A DNA stretch of 38,215 bases from Bdellovibrionales bacterium (lineage in GTDB: Bacteria; Bdellovibrionota; FAC87; UBA2466; JACKAF01): NCBI GenBank assembly GCA_020435295.1, contig JAGQZV010000010.1, forward strand, positions 1-38,215, written 5' to 3'. The position numbers and the translations under genes are program-made. The notes below the pieces were generated by a model. It worked only from the letters and a program-made list of their open reading frames with translations, was not told the origin of the DNA and ran no database searches. Positions within the stretch are counted from its first letter, which is position 1, and each line of letters opens with the position of its first letter. Shown in pieces: positions 15,562 to 23,510 of this stretch.

Positions 15562-16335
15562 TTAGAAGACCCAGCCGATATCAGCGATCGCGACGGGCAG
15601 AACTCCGGAAAATCCCAAGTCCAAAGTATCGAGCTGGTTGAAGAGGAACCATTGCACGCCCCCAGCCAGCGCGAAGTTGAACCCACTTCCAAAACGCCAA
15701 CGCCAGCCAAGAGTGGTGTGTGCGATGGGACTGGTTTTCCTCTCCGTGCTCGCCCCCACGTTGCCGCGGTACAGACTTAAACCCGCGCCGACTTGTGCCC
15801 AAAACCCGCTATAGAGGTAACTGCCGTAGTAGTTAAGACCCAAATAAATCGCAAACCCGTCCAGTTGTCCGAGCGCCGTACGTTGGCGGAAAATCAATGT
15901 GGGCATGATGCTCATAGAGAAATTTGGCAAGATGGACTGCTGGATGTTTAGCCCAAGCCCCTGCCAATGCGATGAGATAGTAAGATCCGCCAAGTTGAAC
16001 CACTCGTGCGGGTTCGCCTCAGTCCGGATGAAAAACCGCTGCTCCTCTGATGCGGTTGGAGTTTCTCGAAACTCAACCAAAGAACCCTTTTTAATCTGAC
16101 TCTTGCGGGAATCGATGCGGCCAAATGCTGCCCGATCTTTTGTTTTGACCACTTTGCCACAGGCCACTTCGTCTTCATCTTGGATGATGCAGAAGTTTTC
16201 GTTTACCGCCCAACTTCGATCGTCTCCATTACTTATGGCAATCATTTTCTGGCTGGAGGTGACAAGCATTACGGTGCTTGCATGCGCTCTGGCACCGGCT
16301 ATTAGTAAAATGGACACTAACAGTAGCTTGGGCAT
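15562..16335 (-). CDS. secreted outer-membrane protein, paralogue of the next downstream gene
   Basis: 257 residues with a signal peptide (1-19, AHA-ST). It has the same layout as the neighbour: an N-terminal domain with two Cys (ENFCIIQ and VACGK), then a barrel-like region with aromatic belts (GFAIYLGLNYYGSYLYSGFWAQVGAGLSLY) and a C-terminal Phe (ADIGWVF). The pair lies head to tail 51 bases apart, consistent with tandem duplication followed by clear divergence. Function unknown; surface or envelope role inferred from the signal peptide and C-terminal Phe. Confidence 0.72.
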   Translation of the reverse strand: MPKLLLVSILLIAGARAHASTVMLVTSSQKMIAISNGDDRSWAVNENFCIIQDEDEVACGKVVKTKDRAAFGRIDSRKSQIKKGSLVEFRETPTASEEQRFFIRTEANPHEWFNLADLTISSHWQGLGLNIQQSILPNFSMSIMPTLIFRQRTALGQLDGFAIYLGLNYYGSYLYSGFWAQVGAGLSLYRGNVGASTERKTSPIAHTTLGWRWRFGSGFNFALAGGVQWFLFNQLDTLDLGFSGVLPVAIADIGWVF

Positions 16336-16413
16336 AAAAAGTACGATAAAAACGAATCTCTGTTAAACGTTAACACTGGCCGGTTTTTGCGGCAACTGAT
16401 GCTTGGGGTTGTG

Positions 16414-17391
16414 ATGGAACGAGTCATTGATCTGATCAAGTCGTCAAAAAGCCCCCTAATTACGACACACCATCACCCGGACGGCGATGGCTTAGGATCA
16501 CAGGTTGCTTTGTACTCGGGATTGAAGCAGCTAGGCAAAAGAGCCCTGGCGATGAACGCAGATGCCGTTCCACCCAAGTTCAAATTTTTGGATCCGTCGT
16601 ACTCTATTCAATGCTACCGATCGCCCGCGGACGTTAAAGGCGTGGACCTTGTGCTAGTTGCGGATACCGGAGACTGGCGAATGCTTGGAAGCTTTGCCGA
16701 ACCGCTGCAAAGGATTGGTTGTCCCGTCATTTTCTTGGACCACCACCCACCGGTACAAAAAGCGAGTTCAGCGATTCATTGGGTGGACGTAAATTGCCAG
16801 GCGACCGGGGAATTGGTCTTTTCTCTACTAAGTTCGTTGGGGGTTCGTCTGGATCCGACGATGGCTACAGCCATCTACGCCGCCATGATTACGGATGCAA
16901 GTGCTTTTAGGTTTAGAGGGACTACCGAAGGGTTTCACAAGACATTGGGTGAAATCCTCGAAATCAACGTTGATGTAGAGAATGTCTACCAGCATCTGTA
17001 TGCCCAAGACAGTGTGGCGAAGGTGAGGCTGTTTGGCCATGTCCTTCGGGAGGTGGAGCTCCTCGAACAACAACAGGTCGCTGTACTGACGATCCCTGCC
17101 GCGTTGCGAGAAGAAATTGGGGCTACGATAGAGGACACACACTCTTTTGTGGAGCACCTTACGTTGATGAAAGGGGTGCGTGTTGGTGTCCTGTTCCGCG
17201 AAGATCCGGGCGGCCTTGTGAAGGTCAGCTTGCGAAGTGTTGATGTTTCCGTCCTGGCGCTCGCAGAGCAGTTTGATGGGGGAGGGCATCCGTTTGCGGC
17301 CGGCATGCTCGTCCCGGGAACGCTGGACCACGTTAAACGCGATGTGCTCAATGCCGTTCGCCAGTGTTTGAAAGACGGGGCGAATTGCTGA
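16414..17391 (+). CDS. nrnA: DHH-family phosphoesterase, NrnA-like nanoRNase/pAp phosphatase
   Basis: 325 residues from the ATG at 16414, chosen because TTGGGG lies just upstream; the frame is open back to 16387. DHH motifs: HHHPDGDGLGS (19-29), VADTGD (82-87), LDHH (108-111) and MITDAS (158-163), all metal-binding. The C-terminal DHHA1 domain ends with the substrate-binding GGGHPFAAG. NrnA degrades 2-5 nt RNA and dephosphorylates pAp; members of this family also cleave linear pGpG or cyclic dinucleotides. The gene is 71 bases ahead of nagZ, which has its own promoter. High confidence in the family, moderate in exact substrate. Confidence 0.9.
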   Translation: MERVIDLIKSSKSPLITTHHHPDGDGLGSQVALYSGLKQLGKRALAMNADAVPPKFKFLDPSYSIQCYRSPADVKGVDLVLVADTGDWRMLGSFAEPLQRIGCPVIFLDHHPPVQKASSAIHWVDVNCQATGELVFSLLSSLGVRLDPTMATAIYAAMITDASAFRFRGTTEGFHKTLGEILEINVDVENVYQHLYAQDSVAKVRLFGHVLREVELLEQQQVAVLTIPAALREEIGATIEDTHSFVEHLTLMKGVRVGVLFREDPGGLVKVSLRSVDVSVLALAEQFDGGGHPFAAGMLVPGTLDHVKRDVLNAVRQCLKDGANC

Positions 17392-17404
17392 CGCTGCTTG
17401 GCGC

Positions 17405-17433
17405 TTGCCAGCCGTGTAAGCCGCTCCTATACT
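17405..17433 (+). promoter_or_regulatory. nagZ promoter
   Basis: TTGCCA (17405-17410), 17-base spacer, TATACT (17428-17433), one of the best sigma-70-type matches in the window. The expected start near 17440 leaves a leader of about 22 bases before the ATG at 17462. Confidence 0.7.
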
Positions 17434-17461
17434 AACTAAGCGTTTTGCGACTGGTACGTAA

Positions 17462-18589
17462 ATGGCCTCCATAAAAGAAGTTAAGAAATTAGTTGGGCAG
17501 CTCTTTGTAGTGGGTTTTGACGGGTATTCGGTCCCCACCGACTTTGCTGAATTCATCAAATCCTACAACCTTGGTGGCGTGATCTACTTTAAGAAGAATG
17601 TCCAGTCGCCGGGCCAGTTGGCCGAGCTTAGCAATGAGCTCCAGTTCACCTACCGCCAACCGGAGGCACCGCCTCTTTTTATCTCGATCGATCACGAAGG
17701 CGGTAAGGTAAATCGTCTAGTAAAACCCTTTACGAAGTTTCCGGGGAACGATCACCTCGGCGAGCTGGGATCGCCTAAGATTGGGTACGATTTTGGTGCG
17801 ATTCTCGCTAGGGAGCTTAAAGCCGTTGGGGTAAACGTAAACTTTGCGCCGGTAGTGGATGTTTACACGAATCTGGAAAATACGGTTATTAAGAGTCGTT
17901 CGTTTTCGAGCGATCCGGAAGTGTGTGCCAAGCTTGGTTCGGCGGTAGCGCGTGGGATTCAACGAAATGGTGTGATGGCGGTGGCCAAACATTTTCCGGG
18001 TCATGGCGACGTTAAAGAAGATTCTCACTTCAAGCTTCCTCGCTGTGACAAAAGTGTGCAGGAGCTCGAAGCTTGCGAGTGGATCCCGTTCCGTCGGGCC
18101 ATCCGCGGGCGTATAGACGGTGTAATGACTGCGCACATACTGAATAAAGCGCTGGATGCAGAGTTTCCAGCCACACTTTCGGAAAAAACCATCCAAACCT
18201 ACCTCAGAGATTCGATGAGGTTTAGCCGCGTCGTTTTTTCTGATGATATGGAAATGAAGGCCATTGCTTCGGAGTACACGGTTGAGCAAGCAGCAGTGTT
18301 AGCGGTAAATGCCGGCTGCGATTGCCTGATTTACAAAGGGACGACCATTCCGATCGAAGCGGTGGAGGCGGTCATCAAGGCAGTAGAGGAAAAGGCCATC
18401 CCGCTGGCAAAGATTCAAGAATCCGTTAAGCGGATTGAGGCCGCAAAGAAGTTATATTGCGATGTGCGTAGACCTGTCGATGTTACGAAGGTCAGTCAGC
18501 AGATCGGTTTGCCAGATCATTTCAGACTGGCCGACATCATCACAAAAAAAGAAATTCCAGACTCCTACACCAGTACCGCAAACGTTTAG
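17462..18589 (+). CDS. nagZ: beta-N-acetylhexosaminidase NagZ (GH3)
   Basis: 375 residues, a single GH3 N-terminal domain as in NagZ. It removes N-acetylglucosamine from muropeptides in peptidoglycan recycling. Visible: the barrel start GGVIYFKKN, SIDHEGGKVNRL (75-86), the conserved KHFPGHGDVKEDSH (176-189), in which Asp187-x-His189 is the family's acid/base dyad, and FSDDMEMKAI (259-268) with the likely nucleophile Asp261. There is no signal peptide, so it is probably cytoplasmic. The C-terminal tail is longer than in some NagZ proteins. Convergent with the kinase gene, two bases apart, with no obvious terminator. Confidence 0.93.
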   Translation: MASIKEVKKLVGQLFVVGFDGYSVPTDFAEFIKSYNLGGVIYFKKNVQSPGQLAELSNELQFTYRQPEAPPLFISIDHEGGKVNRLVKPFTKFPGNDHLGELGSPKIGYDFGAILARELKAVGVNVNFAPVVDVYTNLENTVIKSRSFSSDPEVCAKLGSAVARGIQRNGVMAVAKHFPGHGDVKEDSHFKLPRCDKSVQELEACEWIPFRRAIRGRIDGVMTAHILNKALDAEFPATLSEKTIQTYLRDSMRFSRVVFSDDMEMKAIASEYTVEQAAVLAVNAGCDCLIYKGTTIPIEAVEAVIKAVEEKAIPLAKIQESVKRIEAAKKLYCDVRRPVDVTKVSQQIGLPDHFRLADIITKKEIPDSYTSTANV

Positions 18590-18591
18590 AG

Positions 18592-19230
18592 CTAGCAGGT
18601 GGTGAAAAGTTCGGGTTGTTCTAAAGAGCTCTCGATACTTTCGCAGATGTATTCCAGATCTTCACCCTTGTGCTTCCAGTCCAGGCCGTCGGCCTCAACC
18701 GTGAGCACTTTCCCTATCTTGTAGTTGGAAATCCACTCGTCATAGCGCTCGTTCAGGCGGGCTAAGTAGTCGTCGGAAATATCCTGCTCGTAATGGCGTC
18801 CACGCTCCCGGATTCTTTCCTTTAGTCCATCCACGGATCGGTGTACGTAGACGACCAGATCGGGCGGTGTCAAAAACTGAACCATGTTTTCGTAAAGCTG
18901 CAGGTAGTTTTGGTAGTCTCGGGTAGACATGTTTTCAGAGTCAAACAACGTTCGCGCGAAGATGTGGACATCCTCATAGATAGAGCGATCCTGAATCGCC
19001 GAAGAAGAGCTGCGGGTGATTTCCTGGTGCGCTTGAAAGCGCTTGGAAAGGAAAAATATTTGTAGCTGAAGCGACCAGCGTCGCATATCGCTGTAAAAGT
19101 CGGCCAGATAGGGGTTGTCGTTGACAACCTCGTAATAGGGCTGCCATTGGTAGCGTGCTGAAAGTAGTTTCGTAAGGGTGGTTTTCCCCGAACCAATATT
19201 TCCTGCAATGGCAATGAATCTTTTTGACAT
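18592..19230 (-). CDS. deoxynucleoside kinase (dGK/dAK/dCK family)
   Basis: 212 residues, the usual size. P-loop GNIGSGKTT at 10-18, the catalytic acidic residue in YYEVVNDNP (Glu34), an (E/D)RS motif QDRSIYED at 80-87, and a lid RIRERGRHYEQDIS at 138-151. These enzymes phosphorylate deoxyribonucleosides for salvage of DNA precursors in the cytoplasm, which would suit a lifestyle with access to degraded host or prey DNA, though that is inference. Base specificity cannot be read from the sequence. Divergent from the amino-acid dehydrogenase gene. Confidence 0.9.
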   Translation of the reverse strand: MSKRFIAIAGNIGSGKTTLTKLLSARYQWQPYYEVVNDNPYLADFYSDMRRWSLQLQIFFLSKRFQAHQEITRSSSSAIQDRSIYEDVHIFARTLFDSENMSTRDYQNYLQLYENMVQFLTPPDLVVYVHRSVDGLKERIRERGRHYEQDISDDYLARLNERYDEWISNYKIGKVLTVEADGLDWKHKGEDLEYICESIESSLEQPELFTTC

Positions 19231-19389
19231 GTTTCCGTATTACCCCAAGCCGAACTCAAAACTTTTACTTCGGAAGAGAGGGGATCGTCAACTCTTTGGG
19301 GGCTTGGGCCGTACGGCGCACCTGACATTGCAATTTGGAGGGTACTTCCTGTAGTCTAGGCCCCCAGCATGTGTCCCACAGGCTGGGAC

Positions 19390-19397
19390 GGGGGGGG
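19390..19397. repeat. G8 tract overlapping the ribosome-binding site of the dehydrogenase gene
   Basis: Eight consecutive G run into GAGTAAG and end ten bases before the ATG at 19407. Length variation would alter Shine-Dalgarno strength and spacing. Two mutually exclusive short hairpins (CCCAGC 19363-19368 with GCTGGG 19382-19387, and GTCCCA 19373-19378 with TGGGAC 19384-19389) lie just upstream. Confidence 0.55.
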
Positions 19398-19406
19398 AGT
19401 AAGTTT

Positions 19407-20450
19407 ATGAGTTTGAAAATAGAAGAAATTAAGATCGACGGGTATGAGCGGGTTGTCTACGCTCAAGTTCCAGAAGTTGGGCTATCGGCGATTGTCGCCA
19501 TCCATAACACCAACCTTGGGCCCGCTTGTGGCGGCATCCGACTCCTTCCGTACGCGAGTAAAGAAGAGGCGCTTCGTGATGTTCTGCGCCTTTCCAAAGG
19601 GATGTCCTATAAATCCGCATTGGCGGGCGTCTGCTTTGGTGGTGGAAAAAGTGTCATCATCCAGGATCCCAGTAAGAAAGATCCGGCTCTTTTCCAGGCT
19701 TTTGGGGAGTTCGTGGCCTCGTTTGGCGGAAAGTACATCGCTGCGAAGGACATGAACACAACCAGCGAGGATCTGTTAGAGGTGAAGAAAAAGACCCATC
19801 ACGTATTGGGTATCGACGGTATGGAGAAGTCCAGCGGAGACCCGTCGCCGGTCACCGCCCGCGGGGTGTACCGGGCTCTGGAAGCCACGGTGGAGTTTCT
19901 AAACGGGTCGCGCTCACTTTCTGGGGTGCGTGTCGCGATCCAGGGCTTGGGCCACGTTGGCTACTCGCTCGCCGAGCGGGTCAAAGAAGGTGGTGGAGAA
20001 ATCTGGGTAACGGACGTGGAAGCCCGCCGAGTTGAAAAAGCCGTTGCCGAACTTGGGGCGCACCCCGTCTCGAAAGATGGCATTTACGATGTTGAATGCG
20101 ACATCTTCGCCCCTTGCGCCATTGGAGCCATTCTGAACGCCGGGACTGTCGAACGGCTGCGCTGCCGCGCAGTTGTCGGGGCAGCGAATAACCAGCTGGC
20201 CACGCCGGAAGACGGTTTGCGGCTCCATGAGCGCGGCATCGTGTACGCTCCGGACTATGCCGTGAATTCGGGCGGTATCATTAACGTGTATCAGGAATTC
20301 GAGGGCTATGATTCCGCCAAAGCTTTGGATAAAGCGGATCACATTTACGACACCGTCGCTGAAATCTTACGTCGGGCCAAGGACCAAGGGATAGCGCCGT
20401 TTATCGTCGCGGATCAATTGGCCGAGGAACGTCTCTATGGCGTCCACTGA
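19407..20450 (+). CDS. Leu/Phe/Val/Glu-type NAD(P)-dependent amino-acid dehydrogenase
   Basis: 347 residues from the ATG at 19407, which has a strong purine-rich ribosome site; the frame is open from 19335 but without one. It catalyses reversible oxidative deamination of an amino acid to the 2-oxo acid. Motifs: GPACGGIRLLPY (38-49), YKSALAGVCFGGGKSVI (68-84) with the substrate-binding Lys69 and catalytic Lys81, AAKDMNTTS (112-120) with the conserved Asp, and the Rossmann loop IQGLGHVGYSLAE. Its length is that of leucine dehydrogenase rather than of hexameric glutamate dehydrogenase (about 420). It overlaps the start of kdd by 14 bases, so the two dehydrogenases are coupled. Confidence 0.92.
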   Translation: MSLKIEEIKIDGYERVVYAQVPEVGLSAIVAIHNTNLGPACGGIRLLPYASKEEALRDVLRLSKGMSYKSALAGVCFGGGKSVIIQDPSKKDPALFQAFGEFVASFGGKYIAAKDMNTTSEDLLEVKKKTHHVLGIDGMEKSSGDPSPVTARGVYRALEATVEFLNGSRSLSGVRVAIQGLGHVGYSLAERVKEGGGEIWVTDVEARRVEKAVAELGAHPVSKDGIYDVECDIFAPCAIGAILNAGTVERLRCRAVVGAANNQLATPEDGLRLHERGIVYAPDYAVNSGGIINVYQEFEGYDSAKALDKADHIYDTVAEILRRAKDQGIAPFIVADQLAEERLYGVH

Positions 20451-21495
20451 GAGAGAGAAGGCCGGACACCGTCTGGGCATCCACCGCGTATTGGAAGGGG
20501 GAAGCGTGCTTCCCCAGTCCGCTACACGCCTCGACAATGCGTTGCCGATCTATTCCAATGAAGTGCTCATTTCGGTAAAGCGACTGAACATTGATGCCGC
20601 AAGCTTTGTTCAAATGGAGTCCGATTTTGGTGGCGACCCAAAGGCCATTTCCGACCAAATAGCAAAGAATTGTCAGCAGCAGGGAAAGCAACAGAATCCC
20701 GTTACCGGCTCCGGGGGAATGCTCCTCGGCGAAGTGGTGCAGGTGGGTTCGACATACAACGGTGTTTTTGGCGCGCGCGTAGGGCAGCACGTCGCTACCT
20801 TGGTTTCCCTTACCTGTACCCCTCTCCGGCTGGACCGGATCCTCAGCATCGATCTGAAAACCCACCAAGTAGATGTGGAGGGATACGCCATTCTCTTCGA
20901 ATCCGGTATCGCTGCTGAAATGCCAAAGGATTTGCCCGAGACGGTATCACTTGCTGTCCTAGATGTGGCGGGAGCCCCGGCATGGTGCCGTGCTCTGGCC
21001 GAGCCCAACCAAACCGTAGTCGTGTTCGGTGCGGGGGGAAAGGCAGGATTGCTTTGTTGTGTTGCGGCGCGGGATCAGGTGGGGAAAAACGGCAAAGTGA
21101 TCGGGATTGAGCCTAACGCGAGTGCCGCCGAACGCCTGCAGTCTCTCAACGTGTGTGACGCAGTGCTAGAGGTGGATGCGGGAGACAACCTAAGCGTGCT
21201 CTCTCGCCTTGAAGCGGCTACCCATGGTAAAATGGGAGATGTAGTCATCAACGTTGTTTCCGCTCCTAACACAGAAATCAGTTCCATTTTGGCCGCACGA
21301 CCTGACGGAAAGGTTGTGTTTTTTGGGATGGCCACGGGATTTTCCAAAGCAGCGTTAGGGGCAGAGAGCGTTGGGAGCAGCGTCCAGATGATTATCGGCA
21401 ACGGCTACTACCCTGGTCATGCGGATTATGCGCTCAACTTGCTTCGGAAACACTCAAACTTGAAAAAGCTTTTCTGCGAACGATACCAGGCCTAG
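20437..21495 (+). CDS. kdd: L-erythro-3,5-diaminohexanoate dehydrogenase
   Basis: 352 residues. It resembles Kdd of the anaerobic lysine degradation pathway, a medium-chain-dehydrogenase-like enzyme oxidising 3,5-diaminohexanoate to 5-amino-3-oxohexanoate with NAD. Visible: the family-specific N-terminal part with IYSNEVLISVKRLNIDAASF, QNPVTGSGGMLLGEV and GxxV segments, a coenzyme loop VVFGAGGKAGLLC, and an ending with HADYALNLLRKH. The GAGGAA ribosome site lies within the upstream dehydrogenase gene. The partner enzymes expected for the pathway (lysine 2,3-aminomutase kamA, kamDE, kce, kal) are not in the window. Family call good; true substrate in this organism unverified. Confidence 0.82.
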   Translation: MASTEREKAGHRLGIHRVLEGGSVLPQSATRLDNALPIYSNEVLISVKRLNIDAASFVQMESDFGGDPKAISDQIAKNCQQQGKQQNPVTGSGGMLLGEVVQVGSTYNGVFGARVGQHVATLVSLTCTPLRLDRILSIDLKTHQVDVEGYAILFESGIAAEMPKDLPETVSLAVLDVAGAPAWCRALAEPNQTVVVFGAGGKAGLLCCVAARDQVGKNGKVIGIEPNASAAERLQSLNVCDAVLEVDAGDNLSVLSRLEAATHGKMGDVVINVVSAPNTEISSILAARPDGKVVFFGMATGFSKAALGAESVGSSVQMIIGNGYYPGHADYALNLLRKHSNLKKLFCERYQA

Positions 21496-21528
21496 GTACG
21501 TCGGATCTAAAACTTAAAAAGGAAATTT

Positions 21529-22620
21529 ATGAAAGTCCCTTTGTGTAGGATCGTCACGCTTGGAGAGTTTACGCCTTGGGGAACCCACTTTATCGAGGTC
21601 CTGGAAAAAGAGAATGTGGTTGAGATTTCCCAAGCCGAAAGTTTGAAATACTTGCTCGACAACGACATCTCGGGTGCCTCGCAGATTGTGTTCTTAGAAA
21701 ATGGACCCGAAGGCCGTCAGTATGTGACTGAGTTGCGGGCGAGCGGGCGAAAGTTTTACGTGGTTTTAATCGGAAAATTGCTTACCAAAGAAGACTACTC
21801 GTTTGCGATGCACAACCGAGTTTTTCGAGTATTTGAAAATATTACGCCTGAAACCCCCGAGGTACTTGCCGAAATTAAGCACCTTGCCGACACGGTGGAT
21901 CGAGAAAAGAAATTCGAACTCCTTGTACGCTCGTTAAAATCTGTGCTTTTACAGGCCGAAGGGGATGTTGCGGATTCGGTCATGAGCGAACTGAAAACCG
22001 CAGTGGGGAAACTGGGAACGACGGTGGCTTTTAACGAGTATACGTCGCCCTCTGGTGAAAAGACCCACCACCACGATAAATTGATGTTCCACCAATCCGA
22101 GGATTTACCGGATGTTCTAGAAACAATTGACAGTCTCGAACGCACGGGAGTGCTCTATGTAAAGGGCCCGCTACCGGCCGAAGAGGGTCAGATCAACTTC
22201 CTGCAGGGAAAAATTGTAAGCGCTTCGACGGGTGTTGTGCACGGACTCAAAGCCATCTATCGAATGTTCTTGTGGGATAGTCCCCAATTTCTGTTTACAA
22301 GAAGAGATCCCGAGGAGATGACCTTTGATGATCCCATCAACGTGAGCATGAAACACATCAATGTTGAGGGCGCTGCCCACCGTCGCCGCTACGAAAAGGT
22401 TCGGCAAGAGCTGCCGCCGAACCGCATCGTCCTGGAGCTGGATCCCGGTTTTTTGCACCCTGGGGTGTCTCTGCCGAAAGAAGATTTCTACACCCTAGCG
22501 AGTGTGGTCGAGTTTGGTAAAGTCTCGCAAATATTGGATTATAATCCGCTGCCGGACGCGGTCCTCTTTGAGTCCTTAATCCAACTGCGCAAGCTCAACA
22601 TGCTTAGAATTCTCGGCTAG
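21529..22620 (+). CDS. PATAN/DUF4388 signalling-type protein
   Basis: 363 residues. The N-terminal 115 residues have a receiver-like alternation of strands and helices (RIVTLGEF, IVFLENGPEG, YVVLIGKLL) but no convincing phospho-acceptor Asp pattern, so it may be a degenerate receiver. A helical linker with charged residues follows, and residues about 190-300 resemble the DUF4388/PATAN domain (ERTGVLYVKG, GQINFLQGKIVSASTG, GLKAIYRMFLWDSPQFLFTRRD), a small strand-rich domain of delta-proteobacterial signalling proteins with gliding or regulatory roles. AAAAGGAA precedes the ATG. Function unknown. Confidence 0.72.
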   Translation: MKVPLCRIVTLGEFTPWGTHFIEVLEKENVVEISQAESLKYLLDNDISGASQIVFLENGPEGRQYVTELRASGRKFYVVLIGKLLTKEDYSFAMHNRVFRVFENITPETPEVLAEIKHLADTVDREKKFELLVRSLKSVLLQAEGDVADSVMSELKTAVGKLGTTVAFNEYTSPSGEKTHHHDKLMFHQSEDLPDVLETIDSLERTGVLYVKGPLPAEEGQINFLQGKIVSASTGVVHGLKAIYRMFLWDSPQFLFTRRDPEEMTFDDPINVSMKHINVEGAAHRRRYEKVRQELPPNRIVLELDPGFLHPGVSLPKEDFYTLASVVEFGKVSQILDYNPLPDAVLFESLIQLRKLNMLRILG

Positions 22621-22665
22621 CCTTTCTTCTTTTCGTCCGCCCCAATCTACGCTAAAACCGCCGCC

Positions 22666-23430
22666 ATGCGTTCATTTTTCGGCCTCCGCGGCGCCATGAA
22701 AAAAGCGGGCAAAACCCGCGAGGATCTTGCCTACGAGGTGCTTCCTAAGTTCCTTCTGGAAATCATCAATCGCTATCTGCGCGTAAAAACGGTTGGCGTC
22801 CGCCACATTCCAAAAAGGGGTCCAGTTATCGTCATCAGCAACCACAGTGGCTACATGGGATTTGACGCGCTGATGCTGGGCCACCAGATCTATAGTTACA
22901 CCAAGCGAATCCCGCGCATTATCGCGCACAAGATGTGGTTTGTGCGTCCGGAGATTTCCGTGCGGGCGAAAAGGATGGGAATGGTCCCGGCAACCTTCGC
23001 CAACGGGCTGGAGATCCTTAAGGATTCAACCTGTCTGTTGCTCTTCCCGGAAGGAGAGGAAGGCAACTTCAAGCCTACGCGTTACCGTTATCGCCTCCGC
23101 CGCTTTCGCCGAGGGTTTGTGCGGCTGGCTCTGAAAACCGGCGCGCCCATCGTCCCCGCGATTGTGATCGGAGCGGAGGAGACCCACATCACTCTTTCCC
23201 AGCTTCGTTGGGCAAAGGAGGTCATTGGTATTATCGTCCCCATCCCTCTAAATGTGATTCCATTGCCCGTTAAGTGGAAGATCAAATTCCTCAAACCTAT
23301 TCGACTAAAAGCAGAACCCGAGAAGGCGGACGACATTCAGTACGTGACCCATCTGTCACGTGAGATCCGCATTCAAATGCAAAAGGCCATCCACGCCGAA
23401 CTAAAAAGCCGGAAAACCCTTTTTTTGTAG
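22666..23430 (+). CDS. lysophospholipid acyltransferase family protein, MGAT-like
   Basis: 254 residues. The acyltransferase motif is SNHSGYMGFD (59-67): His60 and Asp67 are separated by six residues, not four as in PlsC, which is the spacing of the MGAT-like branch common in actinobacteria and myxobacteria. The second block is LLLFPEGEEGNFKP (124-137), and a basic RYRYRLRRFRRGF follows. These enzymes acylate a glycerol- or sugar-linked lipid at the membrane; the acceptor is unknown. No membrane helix is obvious. It has no clear ribosome site, and the start at 22666 is the first ATG. Confidence 0.85.
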   Translation: MRSFFGLRGAMKKAGKTREDLAYEVLPKFLLEIINRYLRVKTVGVRHIPKRGPVIVISNHSGYMGFDALMLGHQIYSYTKRIPRIIAHKMWFVRPEISVRAKRMGMVPATFANGLEILKDSTCLLLFPEGEEGNFKPTRYRYRLRRFRRGFVRLALKTGAPIVPAIVIGAEETHITLSQLRWAKEVIGIIVPIPLNVIPLPVKWKIKFLKPIRLKAEPEKADDIQYVTHLSREIRIQMQKAIHAELKSRKTLFL

Positions 23431-23510
23431 TTTCTGTCCAATTTTCGAACTCCCCCGTATCGGATTCTAGGCGGCCTGCCTGGCACGCTATTCGCAACTA
23501 GTACGCAGCG

